DNA of 64,000 nucleotides from Symsagittifera roscoffensis (GCF_963678635.1 NC_087063.1:51841220-51905219); one strand, 5' to 3'. Numbered from the stretch's first letter, positions 1 to 13,091 are shown. Made by a program: numbers and translations. The notes: a model not told the origin generated them from the sequence alone.

Positions 1-835
1 CAACTTAAGTTTTGTGATTAAAACATAAGCTTTGTTCTTTAAAGTTTTGTTTTTCTGCCAATTATTTTTTTAGTGGATCTGGTTTATTAAAATGACATGT
101 TATGCAATCATTACAAAGATTTTTTTTTCTTCAAATTGAGGCTTTTGGAAAGTTTAAATTTTGAACGAAATTGGAGTATGTTTTTTCTCTTCCTGTTTGT
201 CCTTTTGTATTTAAAGAATGTGAGATTTGAAATGCTAGGAAAATTATACTCAATGGTAGACAGGGTACTTTTAGTTCAGAGGTTTGTTATTTCAAGATGT
301 CAGTATTCTCATTTTTTGTTGGATTATTAAGTTTTCTAAGATATCTATGAAGTGTTTTATTTTTCTAGAATCGTGATATCTGCTTTTACAGGTTTTGTTT
401 TTTGTTTGTGCCAAGAGTTGAGTTGTTTTATGACAGGCTCAGAGTTTTGATATTTTTTGTAGTAATTTCCGTGTTATCTTTTCTGTACTCGGTAGAAAAA
501 TGTTTTCAGTTTCTGTTTTTGAAAGGGGTGCATTTAAATAGGGTAAATTTAAAATTTTACTCTAAAACTGGGGGACCTGATAAACTTATTTTATCAGTTA
601 GTTTTTCCTTTTCTATTAAAAGCAAGAGCTCTTTCTTGTACTCTTTTTGTTAAAGTGGATTTTGTTGTGTGTTGTTTTTGATCCATGATGAAAATGGTAT
701 CGATTTGAATGTAGATTTTCGTAATAAGTCTACTTCGTGATGATTATTTTGGCAATCAAAGTATAATGAGAAATAGTGTAAAATTTTTATTTGTGCATTG
801 TCAAGATCGGTTTTCCTTGCATATTGGCATTCCAA
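1..835 (-). pseudogene. pol: Retroelement pol fragment: linker between RNase H and integrase, cut by window edge
   Basis: Read on the minus strand, this matches the stretch between RNase H and integrase in the other pol copies (24.4-23.7 kb and 30.2-29.5 kb). The longest open piece, 835-650, has the 'KTDLDNAQI' and 'FDCQNNHHEVD' strings that recur in those copies. Below about 600 the frame is broken by stops and indels. The window ends just before the integrase zinc-binding part would begin. No function is expected from this copy. The call rests on alignment by eye to sister copies in the window and on its place downstream of RNase H. Confidence 0.6.
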
Positions 836-970
836 TATTGATGATGTTTTGTCCTTTGTAAGAAAAGATTTTATGTTGTGTGGTATTTCTACTTTCGTTT
901 TCCTGGTTATTAATTCAGGTGGTGTATTTTGGCCGAGTGGATATGGTAATGCAAGTTTTTTTCCTGCAGT

Positions 971-2222
971 TCAAACTCGATGTAAATTTGGGAAATTCAT
1001 TAAAATTAAAGGAAATCTCCAAAATCTATGGTTTTGATTTGATTTTTGTGTATATAGAAGAAATTTAGGTTTGTGATCTGTGAATAAAAATGTTGAATGT
1101 TTTGATCCGAGGGTTAAAAATTCGTATTTTGTAGGAGTATGTGTTATAGCTGTGCATTTTCTCATAAGTGTAGAGAGTAACTTCAGCTTGTGTAAACAAC
1201 CTTGTTTTTCTTGAGATTAGGTTCATTTTATGTGTACCTTTGTGTTATTGTAATAATGCTGCACCGATTCCAAAATTTGAAGCATCACACATAATAAAAC
1301 AGTCTATAACATTATTACTTTTAAAGACATAGTTAGTTTAAAAAAATGAGCACTCCAAGTGTTTCTTGAATTTTTTTATTTGATAGAGGTTGATGTTTCA
1401 ATATCGCATCTATGCGAGATTTTAATGGAGTGATTTTAATTCCTTCAAAAATATATCCAAGGAATGTAACACGGGTGAGAAAAAATGTGATTTATCTGGG
1501 GCTGTTCCATGTTTTCTTTAAAAAAGCTTTGATGATATTTTTCTAAAACTTTAAGCATTTCGTGTGTTACTTATGATTGCATGAAAATATCGTCTAAATA
1601 TGTTATGACATTTTTACTGAGAGTGAGTGGTCAAAAAATTTTACTCATAATTTCTGAGAATGCTGCTGGTCCTATGGAGATTCCAGGGGAAAGTCAATTA
1701 AATTCGTAGTGTTGATTTCCAATGACGAATTGTGTAAGGCATCGTGATTGTTCGTCTAATGGCATTGTATGCGATGTTCGTGTCAGCTGCTGTAAACTAT
1801 TGTCCATTTATTTTAGTGATTAGCACTTGAATTGTTTCTATAGGCCAAATACTTTTAGATTCATCCATTAAGAAACTGAGATATCTTGCGTCTTAAACAA
1901 TTTTTAATGATTCGCCTTTAGCGAGGATGATAACAGGATATATTTACGTATTTCCTTTTGATTGTTTTTGTTTACTGATGAAATAATTTCATTTTGTTCT
2001 AGAATAACTTAAAATCTATTCATTTTTTGTTGTAAGTGAATTGGGACTTTTCTTGCTTGTTGTTTTGTGAAAATTGCCTCGAGTTTTAAAGGTAGGTGTA
2101 GTCGTGAATTTGAAAATTGGACATTGTGAGAAGTTTTTGTTGTTCATTTGTGTATTCGAAATTTGAAATGTTGGTTTATAAAATGGTATTTCTGAAATAA
2201 TCTGTGTTTCGCTCTGAGTCAC
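971..2222 (-). pseudogene. pol: Ty3/Gypsy reverse transcriptase-RNase H remnant (leftmost copy)
   Basis: This would have copied element RNA into DNA and removed the RNA strand. The minus strand starts near 2222 with 'MTQSETQ'. It keeps the RT active-site box YLDD at 1600-1589, the RNase H start 'CDASNFG' near 1290-1266, and an RNase H tail at 1165-971 with 'TDHKPKFLLYTQKSN'. Frames are broken many times. A TAA a few codons after YLDD and a TAA just before 'DARYL' are shared with the copies at 19, 25 and 31 kb. A third shared stop, in 'LT*FVIGN' of those three copies, is absent here, so this copy branched off earlier. Confidence 0.7.
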
Positions 2223-2229
2223 TTGTTAT

Positions 2230-2640
2230 GTTGTTGATCGATAAATCTTCATTGAGAAATGTTGATTGACAAATGTCTAGTAATTGTAGAATTTACTTAC
2301 TCTAAAAGCTCTTTCTTCTGTTGGAGAAAATGTTGCATGCTTCGTAATCTAGTATGTGAGTACTGTCTATTTCTATTGTTCGAACAGTTTCGGTTTCGAC
2401 TATGTGAGGAAATTCTAGAAAAGTAGTTTGAATAATATCCAATCCGAGAATTTGAATAAGGACGGTTTCTATAATAAATTAAGTGAAAGTTTTTGTTTGA
2501 ACTTGATCTTGAAAAGTTGTTTCGATATTGATTATTTTGACTATTAGACCTGCTATATCTGTTTTGTGAGAAGTATTGTGAATTTTTTTGATCCGGAGAA
2601 CTTCCGCGATAACTATTTCGGTAGGATGACTGTTGTTTGA
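2230..2640 (-). pseudogene. gag: Gag C-terminal / gag-pol linker remnant
   Basis: This matches the low-complexity gag tail also found near 21.6-21.95 kb and 27.4-27.75 kb, including the 'ccgcgataactatttcggta' string at about 2605-2624. It lies upstream of the RT remnant on the minus strand, as expected. Its outer edge at about 2640 is an abrupt join to LTR-start sequence of the next unit; in the other units that LTR start continues into a full LTR-like block. No open frame of useful length remains. Confidence 0.5.
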
Positions 2641-2790
2641 AGTAAGCAATTTCTCGGCTAGAGAAGTGGTGTCAAAATGGCGTGATGATTTGAATTGATT
2701 CTGATTGGTTGTAATTGAACTAGTTTTTCAGGATCTTAAAAAAATATATGGAAAAAGAGAGAAAAAATTGATATTAGTTTATGTATTTAA
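2641..2790 (-). repeat. 3' untranslated segment and first bases of an LTR, truncated
   Basis: The block 'aagtggtgtcaaaatggcgt' with the purine-rich 'ggagaaagagagaaaa' type string beside it recurs at about 7690, 12170 and 17130. In those places it leads into a long LTR-like block on its low-coordinate side. Here only about 30 bases of that block survive before the join at 2640. The start of the LTR at 'TGACACCACTTC' (minus strand) is inferred from the conserved edge, not proven. Confidence 0.4.
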
Positions 2791-3560
2791 TTAATTAGGA
2801 AGGAGTTTCTGAAGCTCAACTTTCTTTAATATTTCAGTTTGGGATGAAAGTTTTTTTTTGTAATCTTTCCGTGGTTGACTTCGGAGTGATGATTTGCGTT
2901 GATGTGACTTTTCTTTTGTTTCTTGTGGTAAAATCTTTTCTTCTAAATTATGATTAACCTTTCGTTCTTGTGGTATTTGTTTTTGTTTATCTCTTGATTT
3001 TTTGGTAGGGTGTTTTTAATTGGATTTGATTTTGGTATAGATGATGGATGATTTATATATTGATTTTGTTGATGATTGTTGTCTGAATTGTTTTTGACAA
3101 CTTGCAGTCCTGTAAAGGAGTATACTTGTGTTTGTTCGCGAAGAGCGTGTTCTTTTGGGTAATATGGTAAAGATTATTTTGATGTTGATTTTTTTTTTGG
3201 TAGAATCAACAAGTTTGTATGTGAAATCAGTGGGATTCTCATTATTTTGGAGTAGTCCTTTCCGGATCGGTGGTTATTCTTAGATATTCCTTTTTGTGTT
3301 GTAAATTTTTGTATTCAAACATATGTTCCGATTTTTATAATTGTAGCTGGTGTAAATTGTGAGTTAATTTGTGATTGAACAATCTGTCGTTGTAGTTGTT
3401 TTTTGGCTACTTTTTGGTAATTTTTTTTTGTGTTTTTATCTCGGTTTAAGAAACACTCTGTGTGTGCGCCGAAGCATAACTTCAAAGATTTGCGGGTGAT
3501 AAAAATGATTTTCATCGTGCGTATATAACGATAGATTACAACAAATTGATTCTGTTATTC
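2790..3560 (-). pseudogene. pol: Integrase C-terminal tail, U-type unit 1
   Basis: Reads from about 3560 down. The open piece 3515-3315 contains 'NRDKNTKKNYQKVAKK' and 'QINSQFTPATIIKIG', which match the C-terminal domain downstream of the integrase core in the copy at 18.06-17.78 kb. The core with its D,D,E residues is missing, because this tail is joined directly to the gag zinc-knuckle region at about 3535-3590. The basic C-terminal extension runs to about 2790 with frameshifts. It can have no integrase activity. Confidence 0.65.
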
Positions 3561-3592
3561 TGTTATGATTATAACAAATTGATAAATTATTA
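3535..3592. repeat. U-type deletion junction (gag joined to integrase tail), unit 1
   Basis: The string GATTATAACAAATTGAT, or a near match, occurs twice, about 35 bases apart, at the join between gag zinc-knuckle sequence and integrase-tail sequence. The same arrangement recurs at about 8555-8612 and 13035-13092. A short direct repeat at a deletion edge suggests template switching or slippage. The identical join in three units shows that they descend from one deletion event. Confidence 0.6.
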
Positions 3593-6551
3593 TGGTTATC
3601 TGCAATTGGTTTTCCTGAATTATTAATACTATGGATTATTTAGTTTGGCAAGTTTTGGTCTTTCTTCATATATTAATAGAAAGATTTGTTTGGTTTTCTA
3701 TGTTTCTGTGGTTTATTTTGATTATTTTGCCGTTTTTGTCTGCGTTCAGCAATGCGGTGTCCATATCTGCGACAATAAGAACACCATACTTTGAATGATG
3801 GCCTACCTTTGAATTTTAGATTTTTCTCGTAGATGTTCAATGTTTCAATAATTTTTTCTGCTAATTCAGTGTCATAATCATGAAAATTCTTTAATTGTGA
3901 GGTTGTTGTTTGGACAATTTTTACTTATTGTTATTTTAAGTTTTCTGTTTCTTCTATTTTCATAGTGATTTCTGCTTGTTCTAGTTTATCTACTTTTTTA
4001 CGGAAATCTACATTGAATTCCCATTGTCGTCAATAAAACTTCTGTCGTTTTCGTGTCTTTGTAATCATGCATATTGAGAGAATATAATTTCTTACTGATG
4101 TTTCAATTCTTACTGCGAGTTGTTTAATTGTTTCATAAGGGAGTCTACTAATTATTTCTTTCAGAGTCGATTTTTTTTGAAATTTCTTGTGTGAATTTTT
4201 TCCAGTCTGATTTCGTATCTATAGGTAAAACTGGAAATCAATTTGGGATGTGCCATCAAGTCTGAGTTGGATTAGAGCAGTGCGTTTTTGTATCCAATTT
4301 GGATGAAGTGGTGTATTTACTGGTTCAAGTCCTATGTTTAAAATTAAGTTAAATTAAATAATCTTCTACCGAGTATTCAGGATCTGTTCCTGTGAATACC
4401 ATTAGAGGTTTGTGAGAAGATATTGATGAGCCACCTATAAGGTATGGATTCATAGTCATTCGGAGTGATTCTGCTGCATGTGGTATTTGAGAAAAAATTG
4501 TGAGATGTGTTTTTGTAATTTCATGTTGCTGTAAATAATATGGTAACGGGATTTCGTTTTGCATTTGATTTGATTGGTATCTTTGTGTGTTTTTTGGATT
4601 TTGTGATGGGTAATTATTATTATCTGTTGTTGAGTTTTGTCTTGCTTGTCTTGTTTGTTCAATTCGTGTATAGGATTCAAAAATATCTGGTTGATAAACA
4701 GGATCTGGTTGATCAATATTCCAGGTTTTATTACGTTGGTTTGTATTAACTCCTTGTTGATTTTGATTGAAGTATCCTTCATCTTCTGAACAATATGTTT
4801 AACGTCTTTTAAACCGTTTTTAGCTATATATTCTTTGTTAAAAAATGAGACGTTTTCGCTACGGTCTATTGTAGCTCGTTGTTGATCATTGAAAAAAAAC
4901 TGAGACAGGATTTTGTTGTGGTAAATGTTGATTGTAGTATTGTACCTGTGGTTGATTCTGACTATTTATATAAGTAGTTTTTGTTTTTTTATTTTTTGCA
5001 AAAAAAAATCCTAATTAACGTCCGAAACTTTATTTCTCTTGGATTTTTTTTGTTTATCTTGATTTCGTTACTGATCTAATTGTTAGATAATGCGTTTGCG
5101 GGCACCAGATGGTTTTACTGTGGATTGTATGGTTGTCTAAGGAAGTGTAATAATTTTATTTTGTGGTCTTTTAAAGGTAGGATGGATGGGAGAAATGCTT
5201 TGTTGTGTTGTTTTCGGCAATGTTGCAACTATTGCTTTTTTAATTAAATGTGATGGGGTTTGGAAATCTTGTTGCGTAAGATTTTTTAATACATTTAGGA
5301 TTTCTTGCGTATTAACGAAAATGGAATTCAAACTATTATTTCCTGTTCTATCAGTAAACATTGCATTGTAATTTAAAGATGTGGCTTCAATAGTAAGTGG
5401 AGTTGTTTTTACCTGGTCTTTATTTACAGAAACAGTGGTGGTTGCTGCACTTAATGTATCGGTTGGTATAATAATAAATGCTGCACTTGATATATCGGTT
5501 GGTATAACAATAAATGGGGTCCCAATGAGGGATGAGACCAATCAGGGTCCCAAACACAATCTGTTTGATCTGCTAATATATTTTCATCGTCTGAACTTTG
5601 TGATCAAAAACGTTTTCTTGATAGTGCAATGAAATCAATGTTATGGACAAAATAATCACTTATGAATCATGCTACTATTCTTCGTAGGGCTTATTTCATG
5701 TTTTGTGGAACTTCAGTACTTGTAAGGTTTTCACGGATTGTGAATTTTGAATTTGCTCTTTGTGAACTTTGATGTTCTATATATTTTTTTATATATTCTG
5801 TGAAGACTCATGAGAGTTCTATATCTATGTCATCTGTTTGTATTTGATGTATTGTTTGGTTTGATTGTGGTGCTAGGATTTCGATTGTGAATATACCATA
5901 ATTTGATATAATATTACATATACTTTTGAGATCGTGATCAAGAATTTGTCGTTTTATTCTTATTTCAGAAAATCGCTGTTTACATAGACTACTTCCTTTT
6001 TCGAAAAAAAATACAATTAAGTTGTGTCAAATTGTATTTGTAATTGAGAATAAGCACTTTGTGGATGGATAAAAAATGGAAGTACTGAGTTTTCATAGAA
6101 ATTGCCGTCGTATTTGACCATTTTTGGTATATTAAAACTGTTAGTGTGTAACTTTCAATAAGTCCTATTAGTTTATTCCAATTGTACAGTCGTACTGGTT
6201 TTTTGATGTATGACTTTTTAATTCTACGTTTTCCTTTAATTGATGATGTTGATGTAGCTTCTGAGTCACAATTTTTTTTTTGATTTTCTATCGGGTTATT
6301 TTTGTTCTTTGAATCTTTCAGGTCTTGAAGTTCCTGTATTGTATTTGTATCTGATTCTGAAACTGCGTTTCGTCTTTTCGAAAACCGTGTTTTTGTTTTG
6401 CTATTTTTGTCTTTTTCGTGTTTGTCTTTTTGATCTGATATTTCCTTTTGGTTTGTCTGTGTGGTTTGAGTGCAAGATCATATCTTTCGTTTTCATTGAA
6501 ACAACTGTGTAGTATGGTTGCTTGCTTACTACCTAGAATATCCCTTGACAT
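3590..6551 (-). pseudogene. gag: Gag remnant, U-type unit 1
   Basis: Gag forms the element's particle core. The minus strand starts at 6551 with 'MSRDILGSKQATILHSCFNE'. It continues through a Thr/Ser-rich middle (5541-5137), a capsid segment (4564-4349, with 'VFTGTDPEYSVEDYL'), and ends in a CCHC zinc knuckle near 3792-3750. The knuckle has lost its last cysteine (C to R), and the frame is interrupted repeatedly. The closest relatives are the gag copies at 8.6-11.5 kb and 13.1-16.0 kb. Stretches such as 4770-4980 are nearly identical in all three. Confidence 0.7.
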
Positions 6552-6727
6552 AAGCTTTAGGATGATGGGTGCAATACTCGGGGGTTACAGTTTCTGTTTT
6601 CCTAAACTGTTAGTTCTTAAGGTTTTTTTGTGGTTATCTTAACTTGGGGTAAAGATTTTCGTGGTTGACGGGTTGGAGAGAAATTATATCAACTCGTGAG
6701 AAAAGTTTTTGCTGGAAAGAAAGACTT

Positions 6728-7699
6728 GTGCATCTTTTTATCAGTCGTTTATTGTTTATATAGAAGGTATAGCGCCAAATAGGTTCTTGAAAAAGTATTA
6801 CTCAAATGATTTTCATGTTTATAAATGAAAATATAAACTTACTGCATAAGGTATTCGGAACACAAATACTTGTTCCGGTTTTCGTCGTATTTTCATATAG
6901 TAGATTGGTACACCTCCGAATCGTTGTTCACGCCGTTTTTCAAAATTCGGGAAACGAGGAAGGTGACAAAAATTACGAAAATACGAAAGATGTCTTTTTT
7001 ATTGAAAACATGTCTTAACATTTAAATTGTTGTTGAAATATCGTACCTGAGGAGGTTGTCAAGGAGATTTTTGAGAAGTTTAGGTAGGTTTTTATGAGGG
7101 AGTGAAAAATTACAAAGAGACTGCAAAAAATTATGAAAAATGGAAGAACTATTCAAGGTGTCTAAGATAAAAAATATACTAAATTGAAAAAAGATTGTGG
7201 AAAATGAAAGAAGTTTCGAAGTTATTGTTTTTATATTTTAAACTGTTCGAGAGAGAAGCGTTTGAGAATTGATTTTGTTTGTCGGTTTATTTTTTCTTTT
7301 ACGAAACGAAAATCGATGTGTTTTATGATTTTCGACAAATGGTTTGGATCTGGGCAATTTTTGGAGAAGCGAAGTCTAAAGGTCTAGGAATAAGCTTTCT
7401 AGTTTTGTTTTTGTTTCTTGGATTGTTAGGGTTTTTGAAAAGTTATTTGAGTTTAGGCTGAATGATCATGTCAGATTTTCTTTTTGAGCTTATTTTATAC
7501 TTGGGGGAAACGTGGGGTACTAGTTGAGCCAATATTGCTGATTTTTGTAACGTTGATAGGGGAGGGTTGCAACATTTATAATTTATTCATATAACTTGTC
7601 AAAAATAGGCGTGTTGCTTGCTTTTTATCTGTAGGTTTTTTAGTTACAGTTTTATGTTTGTTTTAATTAAGCAATTTCTCGTTAAGAGAAGTGGTGTCA
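6728..7699 (-). repeat. LTR-like block, U-type unit 1
   Basis: This is a non-coding block between an integrase tail (high-coordinate side) and the gag start (low-coordinate side), present in three units. On the minus strand it starts near 'TGACACCACTTC' and has a TATA-like 'GTATAAAATAAGC' near 7505-7486. Its low-coordinate part (6728-6950) also matches 59300-59520, far to the right. I could not fix the inner boundary or find a convincing primer-binding site, so the limits are approximate. Position and TATA box fit a promoter-bearing LTR. Confidence 0.5.
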
Positions 7700-7789
7700 A
7701 AATGGCGTGATGACTTGAATTGATTCTGATTGGTTGTAATTGAACTAGTTATTCAGAACCTTAAAAAAATATGGAGAAAGAGAGAAAAA

Positions 7790-8555
7790 ATTGATATTAG
7801 TTTAGGTATTTAATTAATTAGGAAGGAGTTCCTGAAGTTCAACTTTCTTTATTTTTTCAGATTGTGGCATGAAAAGTTTTTTTGTATTCTTTCCGTGGTT
7901 GACTTCGGAGTGATGATTTGCAATGTTGTGACTTTTCTTTTGTTTTTGTGGTAAAATCTTTTCTTCTAAATTATGATTAACCTTTCGTTCTTGTGGTATT
8001 TGTTTTTGTTTATCTCTTGATTTTTTGGTAGGGTGTTTTTATTTGGCTTTGATTTTGGTATAGATGATGGATGGTATATATTTTGATTTTGTTGATGATT
8101 GTTGTCTGAATTGTTTTTGACAACTTGCAGTCCTGTAAAGGAGTATAACTGTGATAGTTCGCGAAAAGCGTGTTCTTTTGGGTAATATACTAAAGATTAT
8201 TTCGATGTTGAACTTTTTCTTTTTTGGTAGAATCAACAAGTTTGCATGTGAAATCAGTGGGATTCTCAATAATTTGGAGTAGTCCTTTCCGGATCGGTTG
8301 TAATTTTTTAGATATTCCTTTTTGTGTTATAAATTTTTGTATTCAAACATATGTTCTGATTTTTATAATTTTAGCTGGTGTAAATTGTGAGTTAATTTGT
8401 GTTTGAACATTCTGTCTTTAAAGTTGTTTTTTGGCTACTTTTTGGTTAATTTTTTTGTGTTTTTATCTCGGTTTAAGAAACACTCTGTGTGTGCGCTGAA
8501 GGCTAACTTCAAAGATTTGCGGACGATAAAAATGATTTTCATCGTGCGTATATAG
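7790..8555 (-). pseudogene. pol: Integrase C-terminal tail, U-type unit 2
   Basis: Same content as the unit 1 tail: the conserved 'atctcggtttaagaaacact' (8465-8484), the 'tgcggacgataaaaatgat' edge, and the basic tail that ends near 7790. It joins the gag knuckle at about 8555-8612 through the U-type junction. The integrase core is absent, and short indels break the frame. Confidence 0.6.
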
Positions 8556-8611
8556 TTATAGATTATAACAAATTGATTCTGTTATTCTGTTATGATTATA
8601 ACAAACTGATA

Positions 8612-11500
8612 AATTATTATGGTTATCTGCGATTGGTTTTCCTGAATTATTATTACTATGGATTATTTTGTTTAGCAAGTTTTGGTCTTTCTTCATATAT
8701 TAATAGAAAGATTTGTTTGGTTCTCTCTGTTCCTGTGGTTTATTTTGATTATTTTGCCGTTTTTGTCTGCATTCAGTAATGCGGTGTCCATATCTGCGAC
8801 AATAAGAAGACCATTCTTTGAATGATGGCCTTACCTTTGAATTTTAGATTTTTCTCGTAGATGTTCGTTATTTCAATAATTTTTTCTGCTAATTCAGTGT
8901 CATAGTCATGAATATTATTTATTTGTTAAGTTTTCTGTTTCTTCTAATTTCATAGTGATTTCTGCTTGTTCTAGTTTATCTACTTTTTTACGGAAATCTA
9001 CATCAAATTCCCATTGTCATCATTAAAACTTCTGTCGTTTTCGTGTCTTTGTAATCATGCGTATTGAGAGAATATAATTTCTTACTGATGTTTCAATTCT
9101 CACTGCGAGTTGTTTAATTGTTTCATTAGGGAGTCTACTGTTTATTTCTTTCAGATTCTATTTCTTTTATAAATTCTTGCGTGAATTTTTTCCAGTCTGA
9201 TTTCGTATTTATAGGTAAAACTGGAAATCAGTTTGGGCTGCGCCATCAAGTCTGAGTTGGATTAGAGCAGTGCGTCTTTGTATCCAATTTTGATGAAGTG
9301 GCGTATTTACTGGTTCAAGTCCTATGTTTAAAATTAAGTTAAATTAAATAATCTTCTACCGAGTATTCAGGATCTGTTCCTGTGAATACCATTAGAGGTT
9401 TGTGAGAAGATATTGATGAGCCACCTATAAGGTATGGATTCATAGTTATTCGGAGTGATTCTGCTGCATGTGGTATATGAGAAAATTTTGTGAGATGTGT
9501 TTTTGTAAATTCATGTTGTTGTAAATAATATGGTAACGGGATTTCGTTTTGCATTTGATTTGATTGGTATCTTTGTGTATTTATTGGATTTTGTGATGGG
9601 TAATTATTATTATATGATTTTGAGTTTGTCATTTAGGGAAGATTTGTCTCGCTTGTCGTGTTTGTTCAATTCGTGTATAGGGTTCAAAAATATCTGGTTG
9701 ATAAACATGATCTGGTTGATCAATATCCCAGTGTTTATTACGTTGGTTTGTATTAACTCCTTGTTGATTTTGATTGAAGTATCCTTCATCTTCTGAACAA
9801 TATGTTTAACGTCTTTTAAACCGTTTTTAGCTATATATTCTTTGTTAAAAAATGAGACGTTTTCGCTACGGTCTATTGTAGCTCGTTGTTGATCATTGAA
9901 AAAAAACTGAGACAGGATTTTGTTGTGGTAAATGTTGATTGTAGTATTGTACCTGTGGTTGATTCTGACTATTTATATAAGTAGTTTTTGTTATTTTATT
10001 TTTTGCAAAAAAAATCCTAATTAACGTCCGAAAATTTTTTTCTCTTGGATTTTTTTTGTTTATCGTAATTTCGTTACTGATCTAAATGTTAGATAATGCG
10101 TTTGTGGGCACCAAATGGTTTTACTGTGGATTGCATGATTGTCTAAGGAAATGTAATAGTTATATTTTGTGGTGTTTTAAATCTAGGATGGATGGGAGAA
10201 AAGCTTTGCTGTGTTGCTGTCGGCATTGTTGCAACTATTGCTTTTTTAATTAAATGTGATGGGGTTTGAAAATTTTGTTGCGTAAGATTTCTTAATACAT
10301 TTAGAATTTCTTGTGTATTAATGAAAGTTGAATTCAAACTATTATTTCTTGTTCTATCAGTAAACATTGCGTGGTAATTTAAAGGTGTGGCTTCAATAGT
10401 AAGTTGAGTTGTTTTTACATAGTCTTTATTAATAGAAACAGTGGTGGTTGCTGCACTTGATATATCGGTTGGTATAATAAAAAAAATTCTGCACTTGATA
10501 TATCGGTTGGTATAACAATAAATGGGGACCCAATGAGGGATGAGACCAATCAGGGTCCCAAACATAATCTGTTTGATCTGCTAATATATTTTCATCGTCT
10601 GAACTTTCTGATCAAAAACTTTTTCTTGATAGTGCAAGGAAATCAATGTTATGGACAAAATAATCATCTATAAACCATGCTTGTATTCTTTGTAAGGCAT
10701 ATTTCACATTTTGTGGAATTTCAGTACTAATAAGGTTTTCACGAATTGTGAATTTTGAATTTGCTCTTTGTGAGTTTTGATGTTCTATATTTTTTTATAT
10801 ATTCTGCGAAAACTCATGAGAATTCTATATCTATGTCATCTGTTTGTATTTGTTGTTTTGTTTGGTTTGATTGTAGTGCTAGGATTCGATTGTGAATATA
10901 CCGTAATTAGATATAATATTACAAATACCTTTGAGATAGTGATCAAGAGTTTGTCGTTTTATTCTTATTTCAGGAAATTGCAGATTACATAGACTACTTC
11001 CTTTTTTGAAAAAAAAATACAATTAAGTTGTATCAAATTGTATTTGTAATTGAGCATAAGCACTTTGTGGATGAATAATAAATGGAAGTACTGAGTTTTC
11101 ATAGAAATTACCGTCGTATTTGACCATTTTTGGTATATTAAAACTGTTAGTGTGTAACTTTCAATCAGTCCTATTAGTTTATTTCAATTGTACAGTCGTA
11201 CTGGTTTATTGATGTATGACTTTTCAATTCTACTTTTTCCTTTAATTGATGATGTTGATGTAGCTTCTGATTCAGAAATTTTTTTGATTTTCTATCGGGT
11301 TATTTTTATTCATTGAATCTTTCAGGTCTTGAAGTTCCTGTATTGTATTTGTATCTGATTCTGAAACTGCGTTTCGTCTTTTCGAAAACCGTTTCTTGAT
11401 AATTTGTTTTTGTTTTGCTATTTTTGCCTTTTTAGTGTTTGTCTTTTTGATCTGATATATCCTTTTTTTTGTCTGTGTGGTGTGTTTACAAGATCATATC
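8612..11500 (-). pseudogene. gag: Gag remnant, U-type unit 2 (start deleted)
   Basis: Two open pieces remain: 10565-10143 (Thr/Ser-rich middle) and 9632-9339 (capsid segment with 'MTNSKSYNNNYPSQNPINTQ' upstream and 'GTDPEYSVEDYL' at the end). The zinc knuckle near 8812-8768 has lost its first cysteine (C to S). Unlike units 1 and 3, the gag start codon and leader are gone. At about 11500 gag codons near 'ERYD' run straight into LTR sequence, a loss of about 500 bases that explains this unit's shorter length. From about 8.82 to 10.78 kb it is almost identical to 13.30-15.26 kb. Confidence 0.7.
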
Positions 11501-11504
11501 TTTC

Positions 11505-12178
11505 GATTTCATATCGTACCTGAGGTGGTGGTCAAGGAGATTTTTGAGAAGTTTAGTTAGGTTTTATGAGGGAGTGAAAAATTACAAAGAGACTGCAAAA
11601 ACTTATGAAAAATGGAAGAATTTTTCAAGGTGTCTATGATAAAAAATACACTAGTTTGAAAAAGATTGTGGAAAATGAAATAAGTTTTGAAGTTATTGTT
11701 TTTATATTTTGAACTGTTCGAGAGAGAAGCGTTTGAGAAGTGATTTTTTTTGACGAATTATTTTTTCTTTTACAAAACGAAACGATTGTGGCCAGATTGT
11801 TTTTTAATTTTTGACAAATAGTTTGGATATGGGCAATTTTTGGAGAAGCGATGTCCAAAGGTCTGGGAATAAGCTTTCTAGTTTTGTTTTTGTTTCTTGG
11901 ATTGTTAGGATTTTTGAAAAATTATTTGGCTTTAGGCTGAGTGATCATGTCAGATTTTCTTTTTAGGCTTATTTAATACTTGGGGGAAACGTGGGGTATA
12001 AGTTGAGACAATATTGTTGATTTTTGTAACGTTGATAGGGGAGGGTTGTAACATTTATAATTTATTCATATAACTTGTCAAATATAGGCGTGTTGCTTAC
12101 TTTTGATCTGTAGGTTTTTTAGTTACAGTTTCTTGTTTGTTTGAATTAAGCAATATCTCGGCTAGAGAAGTGGTGTCA
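11505..12178 (-). repeat. LTR-like block, U-type unit 2 (inner part deleted)
   Basis: Matches 7030-7699 and 16470-17139, but lacks the inner third seen there (the 6728-7030 equivalent). It carries the same 'cttgggggaaacgtggggta' string near the TATA-like site. A stray open frame at 11858-11634 lies in the LTR and has no support as a gene. Confidence 0.5.
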
Positions 12179-12289
12179 AAATGGCTTGATGATTTGAATT
12201 GACTCTGATTGGTTGTAATTGAACTAGTTATTCAGGATCTTAAAAAAATATGGAGAAAGAGAGAAAACAATTGATATTGGTTTTTGTAT

Positions 12290-13035
12290 TTAATTAATTA
12301 GGAAGGAGTGTCTGAAGTTCAACTTTCTTTAGTATTTCAGGTTGTGGGATGAAAGATTTTTTTGTAATCTTTCCGTTATTGACTTCGGAGTGATGATTTG
12401 CCTTGTTGTGACTTTTCTTTTGTTTCTTGTGGTAAAATCTTTTCTTCTAATTTATGATTAACCTTTTGTTGTTTTGGAATTTGTTTTTGTTTATCTCTTG
12501 ACTTTTTGGTAGGGTGTTTTTAATTGGTTTTGATTTTGGTATAGATGATGCGTGCTTTGTATTTTGATTTTGTTGACGATTGTTGTCTGAATTGTTTTTT
12601 TTGACAAGTTGCAGTCCTGTAAAGGAGTATAATTATGTTAGTTTGCGAAGAGCGTGTTCTTTTGCTTAATATGGCAAAAATTATTTCGATGTTGAACTAT
12701 TTTTTTTGGTAGAATCAACAAGTTTGTACGTGAAATCAGTGGGATTCTCAATAACTTGGAGTGGTCCTTTCCGGATCGGTTGTGGTTTTTTAGATATTCC
12801 TTTTTGTGTTATAAATTTTGGTATTCAAACATATGTTCCGATTTTTAAAATTTTAGCTGGTGTGAATTGTGAGTCAATTTGTGATTGAACATTCTGTCTT
12901 TGTAGTTGTTTTTTGGCGACTTTTTGGTAAATTTGTTTGTTTTTTTATATCGGTTTAAAAACACTCTGTGTGTGCCGAAGGCTAACTTTAAAGATTTGCG
13001 GGCAATAAAAATGATCTTCATCGTGCGTATATAAT
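12290..13035 (-). pseudogene. pol: Integrase C-terminal tail, U-type unit 3
   Basis: Homologous to 2790-3535 and 7790-8555. The core is missing, and the tail is fused to the gag knuckle through the same junction at 13035-13092. It is shifted and interrupted by stops. It is more diverged from unit 2 than the adjoining gag is, so the two units are a patchwork of older and newer sequence. Confidence 0.6.
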
Positions 13036-13091
13036 TATAGATTATAACAAATTGATTCTGTTATTCTGTTATGATTATAACACATTGATAA

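Noticed and set aside
11634-11858. Minus-strand 74-codon frame inside the LTR-like block
   Set aside because: It is not kept open in the other two LTR-like blocks.
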